DNA from: Clostridia bacterium
GTDB taxonomy: Bacteria; Bacillota; Clostridia; Oscillospirales; RGIG577
Direction of reading: 5' to 3'
Length of the DNA: 60,463 nucleotides
Assembly (NCBI GenBank): GCA_017405765.1
Contig: JAFQZS010000044.1
Location: 1-60,463 of the forward strand
This document shows, piece after piece, positions 8,156 to 16,900 of this stretch. Below the pieces are notes generated by a model, which searched no databases, had not been told where the DNA came from, and saw nothing but the letters and a program-made list of their open reading frames with translations. Positions within the stretch are counted from its first letter, which is position 1. Every line of letters begins with the position of its first letter. Made by a program: the position numbers and the translations under genes.

Positions 8156-8485
8156 TTAATTTTTGCTTTTTAAAAGTGCGGCCTTAAGAACGCCTTTCGG
8201 ATCTTTAATAAGCAGAACTGCGAGCCATATAACGAGGCCGAGCGCAGTAACGCAAAGACCCAAGTAGAAATCGTTGAGCATATCGCCTGCGGCGGGAGTA
8301 AAATAATCCGCGCGAAGCTCGGCGTATTCAAATAAAGCGTCAACTAGCCACATTATCGAAGCGCCCCAGTAAATAAAGCAGAGTATATTTACCTTCATTT
8401 TGTCTTCCGGCGCGTTTTTATACCATATCACCGTTGAAATAACGGCGGCAAAAACAGTAACAAGTAAAGTCATGCGCTCACTCAA
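8156..8485 (-). CDS. Small polytopic membrane protein, second of a coupled pair
   Basis: Protein of 109 residues with three hydrophobic segments (about 7-22, 32-49 and 75-94) and a Lys-rich C-terminus. No catalytic motif or named family is recognisable. The start ATG overlaps the stop of the upstream gene (ATGA), so the two are translationally coupled and probably act as one membrane complex. The acidic/aromatic loop between segments 2 and 3 (DALFEYAELRADYFTP) is notable. The function is unknown. Confidence 0.7.
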   Translation of the reverse strand: MSERMTLLVTVFAAVISTVIWYKNAPEDKMKVNILCFIYWGASIMWLVDALFEYAELRADYFTPAAGDMLNDFYLGLCVTALGLVIWLAVLLIKDPKGVLKAALLKSKN

Positions 8486-8877
8486 CCTTTCGCTGAATCG
8501 TCAAACGCGGCTTTCTTTTCTATTGCAGAGGAAACAGCTACCATGCCCAGCCATACGACGGTTACAAATACAGCCATAAGAACGCCTGCCGTAGCCATTT
8601 CTTTAAGCATATCGGCAGTATCCTGAGGATTGCCTACAGCCGTAAGGAAAGGAAACCACGGCGTGACCTCTCCGTGCCAAATATGTTCAAATGCCAAAAG
8701 CGCACTGCCTCCCCAAAGCATCTTAGAAAGCCAGCCGAGCTTTCTTGAGAAGGGGATTTTTGAAGCGGCTTTTTCAAGAGAAGAATGATTTTCATTTTTC
8801 AATTCCTTTTTCTTTATGGCGCGCGATGCGATCGTGGTTATAACAGCTTCTGCTGCCGGTACAATAAAGCAAGCCAT
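8482..8877 (-). CDS. Small membrane protein, first of a coupled pair
   Basis: Protein of 131 residues. The N-terminus MACFIVPAAEAVITT is hydrophobic. A basic stretch follows (RAIKKKELKNEN), then hydrophobic segments around residues 48-64 and 93-115. RBS AGGAGG lies 8 bases before the ATG, and a perfect consensus promoter sits just upstream, so expression is likely strong. I recognise no domain. The pair is expressed away from the divergent kinase gene and toward the lar operon. Function unknown. Confidence 0.7.
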   Translation of the reverse strand: MACFIVPAAEAVITTIASRAIKKKELKNENHSSLEKAASKIPFSRKLGWLSKMLWGGSALLAFEHIWHGEVTPWFPFLTAVGNPQDTADMLKEMATAGVLMAVFVTVVWLGMVAVSSAIEKKAAFDDSAKG

Positions 8878-8936
8878 TTTATTATCCTCCTGTCATATTT
8901 GAAAAAGTATGGACCTCATTATTCCTTTATAAAATA

Positions 8937-8965
8937 ATTATATCGCATATGGTATTTTGTGTCAA
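8937..8965 (-). promoter_or_regulatory. Perfect consensus sigma-A promoter for the membrane-protein pair
   Basis: On the minus strand TTGACA (8965-8960), a 17-bp spacer and TATAAT (8942-8937). Both hexamers are perfect. Confidence 0.85.
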
Positions 8966-9298
8966 GCACAGCCGGCAAGAGTAGTATTTTTACTTTATAG
9001 GATTCAGCGCGCAAAGAGAAAACTCGGCGCAGTTTAAGATGTTCGCTTATAGGACGCCTTTTTGTTACAAAAGGGTGGAAATCCATTATTGAAAATGATA
9101 TAATTATTAAAATAATGTCATAAGCTCGGCCTATGTAAACAAAATCGCAAATGGCGCAAGGTCGGTCGAGAAGAAGTTTTTTTAAAGCGCTGCCATAAAG
9201 CGGGGCTGCTTATAAGAAAACGGAGATCAAAGGTATAAGTACGAACGAACAAAGCGGACAGATAAAACTTGACGGGATATGCTTGTTTAGGCTATCAA
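8966..9298. other. Intergenic region without a gene; possible structured leader of the kinase gene
   Basis: AT-rich spacer between the divergent membrane-protein pair and the histidine kinase. A plus-strand promoter-like TGGAAA (9076) with TATAAT (9099-9104) would give a leader of about 250 nt. A possible hairpin lies near 9126-9170 (CTCGGCC paired with GGTCGGTCGAG), followed by a T-run. I could not match it to a known riboswitch. Confidence 0.3.
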
Positions 9299-9346
9299 AT
9301 GCAAGAATCGATTTTGATCGCAGACGAAGAAAAAAGAAGCCGATAA
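9299..9346 (+). pseudogene. Possible receiver-domain start, 15 codons, in frame with the kinase but stopped by TAA
   Basis: The short frame encodes MQESILIADEEKRSR and then TAA. It resembles the first strand and acidic pocket of a response-regulator receiver (ILIADDE). It is in the same frame as the histidine kinase that begins 18 bases after the stop. It lacks a convincing ribosome binding site. Either it is the decayed start of a lost regulator, or chance. Confidence 0.25.
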
Positions 9347-9364
9347 GCAGAAAGGTTTCAAGCT

Positions 9365-10834
9365 ATGGAATATGTTTTGATACATACAATGATATACCTG
9401 GGCGCGGCATTGATGGCGTGGAATATTTTTCAGTACGTTCGTTTTTCCAAGAGTGTGAGCAAACGCGGCGACTGGAAGAAAGAGGCGAACATTTTAAGGC
9501 TTCCCATCATTCTGCTCGTCCTGTTTTTGTGTGGATATCTGGCCGTTGGGCTGTTCGGACAACCTGATTTTGTCGTAGCGGGCATTTTATTGGGCGGAAG
9601 CGTATTCGTGTTTGTAATTCTTATCCTTATACAGCGTATTTCGGACAGGATACAGCAGCACGGAAAGCTTAAGGCTGAGATGGAAGCGGCAAAAAAGGCA
9701 AGTGAAGCAAAGACACGCTTTCTGTCGAATATGAGCCATGACCTTCGCACGCCTCTCAACGCTATCATCGGATACACTGCTATCGCGAATCGTGAAGAGA
9801 CATCGCTTTCGGAAACAAAGGGCTATCTTAAGAAAATTGAGACGGCAGGTATTCAGCTGCTTGATACGATAAACGATGTTCTTGAAATGAGCCGCATTGA
9901 AAGCGGTAAGCTGGAGCTCGAGCCTGAGCGGATATGTCTGGAAGAAACGCTTTCGCAGCTTGAGGGATTGTTCGCCCCGCAGATGGAGAACAAAAACATA
10001 AACTTTATAAGGCTTTGGGAGCATAAAAAGACATGGGTCATGTGCGACAAAAGTCAGCTTAGCAGGTCGCTTATGAATCTTCTGAGCAATGCCTGCAAGT
10101 TTACTCCAAAGGGCGGCAGCGTCACTCTTTCCATGCGGCAGGTCGAAAAGAAGGACGACACCGTAGTTTGCGAGTTTATTGTTTCCGATACCGGCATAGG
10201 AATGAGCCCGGAATTTGTAAAAAACATATTTAAACCCTTTGAGCGTGAACGCACAAGCACAGTAAGCAAAACACAGGGCACAGGTCTCGGTATGGCGATC
10301 ACAAAGAGCTTTGTTGATAAAATGGGCGGCGTCATAGATGTAAAAACAAAGCAGGGCGAGGGGACCATGATCACGATGCGGCTTATGTTTCCGCTTGCCG
10401 CTGCGCCCGAGAACGACGCAACTAAGCCAGAGGGAACGCGCCCCGATTTTTCGGGGATACGCCTGCTTTTGGCCGAGGATAACCCCGTAAATCAGGAGAT
10501 CGCGCAAATGCTTCTATCGCATGAAGGTTTCGTTATCGACTGCGTAAGCGACGGAAAGGCCGCCGTTGACACAGTGACGCAGGCAAGCCCGGGTACATAT
10601 GCCGCAGTGCTTATGGACATTCAAATGCCAATAATGGACGGCTATGCCGCCGCCCGTGCCATTCGGGCGCTCGACGATCCGGCGCGGGCAAACATACCGA
10701 TCATCGCAATGACAGCCGACGCTTTTAAGGAGGATCAAAAGGCGGCCGAGGAAGCCGGTATGCAGGGGCATATAGCAAAGCCTCTGGATACGGATAAAAT
10801 GATCGATACGCTGAGAACGGTTCTAAAACTGTAG
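9365..10834 (+). CDS. Hybrid sensor histidine kinase/response regulator
   Basis: Membrane sensor of 489 residues. There are three N-terminal hydrophobic segments (about 5-22, 46-66 and 70-92) with little extracellular loop, so sensing is probably within the membrane. After a coiled linker comes the HisKA H-box FLSNMSHDLRTPLNAIIGY (phospho-His near residue 125). The HATPase_c N-box LMNLLSNACKFTPKGG and G-boxes DTGIGM and GTGLGMAI follow. A C-terminal receiver starts near residue 365 (LLLAEDNPVNQE) with phospho-acceptor Asp in VLMDIQMPIMDGY and Lys in HIAKPL. No HPt or output domain is present, so signalling needs an external HPt and regulator. A stand-alone HPt protein is encoded at 31.9 kb. 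RBS is weak. Confidence 0.92.
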   Translation: MEYVLIHTMIYLGAALMAWNIFQYVRFSKSVSKRGDWKKEANILRLPIILLVLFLCGYLAVGLFGQPDFVVAGILLGGSVFVFVILILIQRISDRIQQHGKLKAEMEAAKKASEAKTRFLSNMSHDLRTPLNAIIGYTAIANREETSLSETKGYLKKIETAGIQLLDTINDVLEMSRIESGKLELEPERICLEETLSQLEGLFAPQMENKNINFIRLWEHKKTWVMCDKSQLSRSLMNLLSNACKFTPKGGSVTLSMRQVEKKDDTVVCEFIVSDTGIGMSPEFVKNIFKPFERERTSTVSKTQGTGLGMAITKSFVDKMGGVIDVKTKQGEGTMITMRLMFPLAAAPENDATKPEGTRPDFSGIRLLLAEDNPVNQEIAQMLLSHEGFVIDCVSDGKAAVDTVTQASPGTYAAVLMDIQMPIMDGYAAARAIRALDDPARANIPIIAMTADAFKEDQKAAEEAGMQGHIAKPLDTDKMIDTLRTVLKL

Positions 10835-10987
10835 GATATAAAAAAGATAAGCTTTTTTACGCAGATTTTTATAAATCAGCAAAAATACAGACGTTCGGCA
10901 TATGCAGGATGTCGCCCGTCTTGAGATCTGACAATGCATCAAAAGCATGATCGGGTAGGATCAAAAAAACATATATGGGAGAATTTT

Positions 10988-12190
10988 ATGTATGTAAAGC
11001 AGAAATATTTAAAAAACGGCGGTCTTATTTTTCTCGTTACACTGCTCGGAATGACAGGCCCGCTTTCAACGGACATGTATATGCCGTCGCTTCCGAATAT
11101 GGCGCATCAGTTCGACACTACGGCGATAATCGTAAATTTGACTCTCGTGGTATTTTTTCTCTTTATGTCGGTGGGTATGCTCTTTTTCGGCCCGTTAAGC
11201 GATAGACACGGCCGAAAGAAGATACTGCTCACGGCGCTTTGCATATACGTTGCGAGCAGTATACTGTGCGCCTGTGCGATGAACGCGTATTTTCTGATAC
11301 TCGTGCGCGCAACGCAGGGGCTTGGCGGCGGGGGAATGGCGTCGATGTCCGTTGCTATAATAAAAGACTCGTTCGAGGCCGAGCGCCGCGCGATGGCGCT
11401 GGCAGTAGTTCAGAGCATGACCGTACTCGCGCCCATAATCGCGCCCGTGATCGGCGCAATGATAGTAAAATTCGCAATATGGCGCGTAGTCTTCGTAGTG
11501 CTTGCGGGCATAGCCTCGGTAGGAATAATAACCACGCTGCTTTTCCAGGAATCAATACACGATGATGAACGAAACGAGGGCGGCGTTTTAAAGTCGCTCG
11601 GAAGGATCTTCGTCGTCGCGAAGAACATAAACTTCACGCCGTATCTTCTGTCGGTATCGCTTTATTTCGCGCCCTTCATGGCGTACCTTGCGATAGCGTC
11701 GTACACGTATATTGATTACTTCGGACTCAGCGAAACGATGTTCAGCGTATTCTTTGCCGCGAACGCGGGTCTCGGAGTGCTCGGGCCGATGATATTTTTG
11801 CGTCTGAACGGGAAGGTCTCGCAAAGGCTGCTTATGCGTATTGCCGTGAGCGTCGGCATCGTCATATCGATACTTTTGTTCTTTGTGGGCAATAAGTCGC
11901 CGATAGCTTTTCTATGCTGCATGATACCGTTTTCTATGTCAAACAGCTTCCTTCGCCCGCTTTCGACGAATATACTGCTCGACCAGCAAAAGGGCGACAC
12001 GGGCTCGGCGTCGGCGCTTCTAAACTTTTCAAACGTGCTGTTCGGCAGCATCGGCATGTTCATAGGCTCGCTTCCCTGGAGCAATTATGTTTTGGGACTG
12101 AGCATTACGATGCTTTGCTTCGCCGTCGCATCCTCGACTGTGTGGACGATAGTTTCTCGTTCAAAAAAGATAAATATGCATATAACATAA
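10988..12190 (+). CDS. MFS multidrug/drug exporter, Bcr/CflA subfamily
   Basis: Twelve-segment inner-membrane transporter of 400 residues that exchanges drug for protons. The first segment carries the Bcr/CflA signature GPLSTDMYMPSLPNM. The loop 2-3 MFS motif appears as FFGPLSDRHGRKKIL, and motif C-like Gly/Pro residues occur in segment 5 (APIIAPVIGAMI). I set the start at ATG 10988, which has GGGAGA 5 bases upstream; an in-frame ATG at 10934 would add 18 polar residues. The substrate is unknown. It is bounded by a terminator at 12197. Confidence 0.9.
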   Translation: MYVKQKYLKNGGLIFLVTLLGMTGPLSTDMYMPSLPNMAHQFDTTAIIVNLTLVVFFLFMSVGMLFFGPLSDRHGRKKILLTALCIYVASSILCACAMNAYFLILVRATQGLGGGGMASMSVAIIKDSFEAERRAMALAVVQSMTVLAPIIAPVIGAMIVKFAIWRVVFVVLAGIASVGIITTLLFQESIHDDERNEGGVLKSLGRIFVVAKNINFTPYLLSVSLYFAPFMAYLAIASYTYIDYFGLSETMFSVFFAANAGLGVLGPMIFLRLNGKVSQRLLMRIAVSVGIVISILLFFVGNKSPIAFLCCMIPFSMSNSFLRPLSTNILLDQQKGDTGSASALLNFSNVLFGSIGMFIGSLPWSNYVLGLSITMLCFAVASSTVWTIVSRSKKINMHIT

Positions 12191-12196
12191 AGAATC

Positions 12197-12234
12197 AAGC
12201 GCGGGACGGCGGCTCCCGCGCTTCCTTGTTTTTT
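12197..12234 (+). terminator. Terminator after the MFS gene
   Basis: Perfect 10-bp stem AAGCGCGGGA/TCCCGCGCTT with a 7-base loop, followed by a T-rich tract (TTTTTT within 13 bases). Confidence 0.8.
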
Positions 12235-12261
12235 GGAAATTTATTAAGCTTTGTTTCGCTC

Positions 12262-12290
12262 TTGAAATTTTATATGTCAAAAAGTATAAT
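12262..12290 (+). promoter_or_regulatory. Promoter of the LuxR-type membrane regulator gene
   Basis: TTGAAA at 12262-12267, a 17-bp spacer and a perfect TATAAT at 12285-12290. The palindrome found before the two giant exoprotein genes is absent here. Confidence 0.75.
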
Positions 12291-12328
12291 ATGAACGTGA
12301 TTTCAAATGCGAAAAGGGGGAGAAAGCC

Positions 12329-13735
12329 GTGTCAGAGAAAACAAAACAGAACATATCTCTTTCGGTAATGTTCTCCTCTGCGATCTTTTTGCAGTTATGC
12401 ATACTCAGTACGGCTAATCATGCGGGCGAGGGTTATCTTCCCGTCGATCAGCGCGAATATGTATATTATGCTCTCCAGATATTCGTGCTCTTCGGCTTCT
12501 TTGCATATGCCGCTATGCGCGCGGCAGTAAAAGATGAGCGTGCGGGAAAGGGCATAACGGCTTTTGTTTTGTGCGTCTTTTTTGCAGGCGCCGCCGTAAT
12601 GCTTTTTTCGGAAAGCTCGGGATCTTATATTATCGTAACGTATGCAACTATGCTTTGTCTGGGATTTTGGTGCGGTGCGCTGTATGAGCGAATGAGCGTT
12701 CTTGCGGCCTCGAAAGCAGAGGTCGCAAAGATCATGGGCATAGGATACGGCGCAGCCGTAGCTCTCCAGTTCCTGCTGCAGCTTCAATGGGGTACAACGC
12801 CTTTTTTGACGCCCGTTATGCTTTTAGCATTTGTTTTTACGGCTTTAATGCTTCTTAAAACGCCGAAGAACGCCAAAATATCATCCCAAAATACAGGTGT
12901 GCAAAAGATCTCGAAAAAGCATATCCTGTTTTCGTGTATTATTGCTGCGGCGTTATTGTTATTCGCAAACTTCTATAACGGATATATCCACCATCTGCAA
13001 ATAGTTTCGGGATATACTGATTTCAATGTTTACACATGGCCGCGTCTCATCCTTATACCGTGCTATCTTTTCTTCGCGCTTATAGGCGACAGGGGAAACG
13101 GAAGAATAGTGCAGGTGGCCGCGCTCTGCATAGCGCTTGCGGCTCTGCTTAACAGCGTGCTTACTTCCAATGCCGACGCTTATCGCCTTAACATGTGTCT
13201 GTTTTACTGCGGGATAGCCGGAGCTGTATCGTATTATAACTTGACATTCTGGCGGCTTGCCCAGAGAACGAAGCATCCGGCGCTGTGGGCGTCTATGGGA
13301 CGTGTGATCGACAGTGCGATAGTGCTTATAGGCGGCGCAGTCCATCTTTCTTCGCTGCCCGATTTTGCCGTGCTGAGCGTAGACATTGCCATGCTTGCGT
13401 TGATAATAATCCTAATGGCCTTCGGCGGCGGAAAACGAATGTCGGCGGAAGCTCTCACGGAGCCTTCATTGTCAAGCAGCGGCGCCGTGGCTTTAAATAA
13501 TATGCCCCAAGACGTTTTTGATTTGATAAAAGAGCGATATACCTTGACACAGCGCGAAACGGACGTTTTTCGCGAGCTCGTGCTTACCGAGGACAAGCAG
13601 ACGGTCATAGGTGAGCGGCTTTCTATTCGTCCGCGAACGGTGCAGCTTTACGTTACCGCGCTTTATCAAAAAACGGGCGCGTCGACGCGCGCGGGACTTA
13701 CCGACATTTACCACGAGACGATGAGCGGCCGTTGA
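12329..13735 (+). CDS. Polytopic membrane protein with C-terminal LuxR-type HTH
   Basis: Transcriptional regulator of 468 residues anchored in the membrane. Residues 10-370 contain about ten to twelve hydrophobic helices in MFS-like spacing. The last 65 residues form a GerE/LuxR DNA-binding domain: YTLTQRETDVFRELV, then IGERLSIRPRTVQLYV as helix-turn-helix, then LYQKTGASTRAGL. The same architecture, a membrane sensor on a LuxR tail, is known from anaerobic Firmicutes and Actinobacteria. GTG 12329 is chosen because GGGGGAG lies about 7 bases upstream. The gene directly precedes the two giant exoprotein genes, which share a palindrome at their promoters, so it is the obvious candidate activator. 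That link is inference. Confidence 0.88.
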   Translation: MSEKTKQNISLSVMFSSAIFLQLCILSTANHAGEGYLPVDQREYVYYALQIFVLFGFFAYAAMRAAVKDERAGKGITAFVLCVFFAGAAVMLFSESSGSYIIVTYATMLCLGFWCGALYERMSVLAASKAEVAKIMGIGYGAAVALQFLLQLQWGTTPFLTPVMLLAFVFTALMLLKTPKNAKISSQNTGVQKISKKHILFSCIIAAALLLFANFYNGYIHHLQIVSGYTDFNVYTWPRLILIPCYLFFALIGDRGNGRIVQVAALCIALAALLNSVLTSNADAYRLNMCLFYCGIAGAVSYYNLTFWRLAQRTKHPALWASMGRVIDSAIVLIGGAVHLSSLPDFAVLSVDIAMLALIIILMAFGGGKRMSAEALTEPSLSSSGAVALNNMPQDVFDLIKERYTLTQRETDVFRELVLTEDKQTVIGERLSIRPRTVQLYVTALYQKTGASTRAGLTDIYHETMSGR

Positions 13736-13764
13736 CGGCGCGTTCTTAAAAATCGGTAAAATCT

Positions 13765-13797
13765 GCCTCCTCTTTTTGCGAAAGAGGGGGCTTTTTT
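13765..13797 (+). terminator. Terminator after the LuxR-type regulator gene
   Basis: Stem GCCTCCTCTTT/AAAGAGGGGGC (one G-T pair) followed by TTTTTT. It separates the regulator from the first exoprotein gene. Confidence 0.85.
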
Positions 13798-13813
13798 GCG
13801 CTTTTTTTGCGGA

Positions 13814-13831
13814 ACTGCGTATTTCCGCAGT
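13814..13831 (+). promoter_or_regulatory. Palindromic operator, copy 1 (first exoprotein gene)
   Basis: ACTGCGTATTTCCGCAGT: an 8-bp inverted repeat with 2-bp centre and one mismatch. It is followed by ATACAAA and, exactly 28 bp after its end, by TATACT (13860-13865). A near-identical site occurs at 20099 before the second exoprotein gene with the same spacing. No good -35 box is present, which suits an activator-dependent promoter. Confidence 0.75.
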
Positions 13832-13859
13832 ATACAAATTGTATGTTTCCAAGGTAATA

Positions 13860-13865
13860 TATACT
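13860..13865 (+). promoter_or_regulatory. -10 box of the first exoprotein promoter
   Basis: TATACT, 28 bp downstream of the palindrome. The predicted start near 13872 leaves a 5' leader of about 50 nt. Confidence 0.6.
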
Positions 13866-13920
13866 CGAATAACTATATACTTTTCATAAATTCACGAAAA
13901 AACGAAGAGGAGGAAGGGAA

Positions 13921-16900
13921 ATGAAGAACGGAAAGCTTAAACGGACGCTGGCGACGGCGATCGCGGCGGCGATGTGCCTTGTGCTCTTGCCGATGACGGC
14001 GTTCGCGGGGTACACAGAGCCCGAGGCGTTCTATTACGACCTTGTGAGCCATAGCGATTATTCGTACAGCGGCACCCTTTACAGGGACTCGAACGGAGAC
14101 ATTAAATTCAGCTTCTCCGGCGGCCTCGGGGAGGGGTATAAGATAAACTCCGTTTATCTCGTTACGAACGGCGCCCACATAAGGACGGGTACGGTATTCG
14201 AGAACGGCCAAATCCCCGCCGGTGCGACCGGCGGATACGAGGGCGTGCCGGGCGATATCATGTATAACGGCCTGTGGATAGAGGATATAACGCTCTCGGG
14301 CATTGAGCCCGGCTTATATCAGACGGAGTTCGTCACGAACAAGGGCAGCTTCTTTACGACCGACTTTACCGACGAATGGCATACCGCCGTCGGCACGGTC
14401 GAGGTCGTTGACGGCGTGCCCGCGCCGCCGCGCCCCGTGCTCACCTTAAGCGGCCTGCCCGAGAGCGGCCGCGTGGGCGAAAGCTATGCGGGAACGGCGA
14501 CGGCGGTCGCGCAGAGCGGCGGCACGATCACGTATTCGATGGACGGCCCCTCGTGGCTTAAGCTCGATAATAATACCGGCATGATAAGCGGCGTGCCCAA
14601 AAAAGCGGGCGTTTATGCCGTAAGCGTGAGCGCGGCCGAGAGAGTCGGCGACGTGACCGTTTTAAGCGAGACCTTATCGCGCACGATAACGGTGGTCGAC
14701 CCGAAGCTTACGTTCACGTTCGACAAGGGCCTTAACGCCGACCTTACGAATATGCTTACCGTAAAGAAGAACGGCGCCGCGGTGGCAGAATACTATTTAT
14801 GGCCCGTGCCCGAAGCGGGCGGCGCCTTTACGATGGCAAGTCCCGGCGCGGGCGATTATACCGCGACCGTGACCGGCTCGTATTATACTTCGCAGGGGAC
14901 GAAGACTTATACATACGCCGAAGCGGCGTTCACGGCAAACGACGGGGAGAGTAAGACCGTTTCCCTTACCGTTTCGCCCGCGGAAATGCGCTGCGTATCG
15001 CCCGTTACGAACGTGTGGAACGGCGTCTTTGAGTGGTACGACGGGCCCGACCCCGATACCGCAAATCTCGTAAGCGAGGGCAACAGTCTCGTGTGCGGCA
15101 CGGACCTTTTCGTGCGCGCAGTGCCCTGCGGCGATAAAGCCGTCTTTTATCTCCCGTCCGGTATGGCCGCGACCGACACCGAGCATCCCGATCTTACGAT
15201 GCCCGAGAGACCGACGTATACCGTGACCGCGAAGCTCTGCGACGAAAGGGGCGTACCCTTAGGCGGACGCATGACGGTGACCGTTACGGCGGAAAACGGA
15301 AAGAGCCGGACCTTTACGGGCAGCACTCCCGGGTACACCTCGACCACCACGGGAGAGATAAGCATCGGAGGCGTTCCCATGGGGGACGACCTTAACGTGA
15401 CCGCCGTGCTTTCATCGAACAGCACGCGGTATCTTTCGAGGAGCATGACGCTCTCGGCTCCCGGGTCGGGCGATACGCTCGCGCTCGGAAACACGGCGCT
15501 TCGGTTGAGGCAGGGATATATTACGCTGGACGGCAGCACCCTTTACAACTCAAGCTGCCGTATCACAAAGAGCGACGGCGCCGTTGTCCCCGCGTCCGCG
15601 GCCGCCGTTTGGGACACCGCGAACAGGGATTACAGGATTTATTTTGAGGATATCGATTCTTTGAGCGCGGGCGAAACGCTGAACGTTTCGCTTAGCACCG
15701 GCTCAAGCTACGCGAACGAAAAGGTAACGCTCGACGCGGACAAGAACGCGGTGCTTTCGGACGCGACGTGGTATTACGGCACGTTTCTTCGCCTCAGGGG
15801 CTCCCTGCCCGTACAGCGCGCGTACTATTACCGCATATTCAAGGGAGAAGAGCCCGCGAGCCGCTGGGAGCGCATTTCGCCTTATCACGTAAGCGGCGAC
15901 AGCAATCTCTTTTCCTGCTCGACGAATATTCTGATGACGGGTAATTATACCGTGCTTTTAACGAGCTATGAGGCGTACCCCTACGCCGCGGCCGCGGAGA
16001 CGCTGACCGAGGCGAAGAACTCGCTCGACGCGGCGGGCACGGGGCTTTACATTCAGTCGGAGCCCTTAACGCTCGTCGACAGCACGGAGACTTACGAGAC
16101 CCGCGAGGTGGACCTGGGCGAGCTTCCGAACACGTACCCGAGAGCGAGACTCCTTGAGGCGTCCGCGTCCGGGCTTACGCTTCAGGCCGACGACGCGATC
16201 GCGTCGGTGCGCGTAACGGTGCAGCCGAAGGATCCCGCGCCGTACAGGCGGTGCACGGTAAGGCTTGTCACGAACCAGATGAGCGGCACGGACTCCTCGT
16301 CGGCGCTTATATTGAACGGCAGCGTGTACATTAACGGCATACGCGCTGGAAGCGAGGTCAAGTGGACCACGGGCGGAGCCGATCAAAGCTCGTTCAAAGG
16401 TATTTACGAAATAGACGTCCCCGACGTAAACGTATACGGCGGCTGGCCCCTTACGGTGAAGTGGCAGAGCTACCGCTCGAACTACGAGAAGGTGACCGCC
16501 GTGGCGCTTGTGCGCCTTGACGGCGGCGGAGAGGATTACGTAGGCGAGGGCGCGGTAAATACGCCCGCCGTGAGCGTCTACGCGCCCGAGACCGTATCGG
16601 GTACCGCGGTATCCGTATACGGCACCGCGCCGAGGCGCTCGAAGGTGATCGTAACGGTCGACGGAGCGGCGGCGGCCGAGGCCTATACGGGCTCGGGCAA
16701 CAAGTATACCGCCATACTCGATTTAGGCGACCCATTTAGCTGGGAGGAGCATCAGATCGGCGCGACCGTTACGGTGGACGGGATAACGTACACCGCGGCT
16801 CCGCAGACCGTAACGTACACGCCGTCCCTTCCCGCCCTCGATAAGATACAGGTGTCGAATTACGCGGGCTACCTTGAGACGCTCTGGGACAACGGATGGT

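Noticed and set aside
9100..9260. Possible c-di-GMP or other riboswitch in the kinase leader
   Set aside because: Only one loose hairpin and a T-run were seen. Conserved riboswitch core sequences could not be matched.
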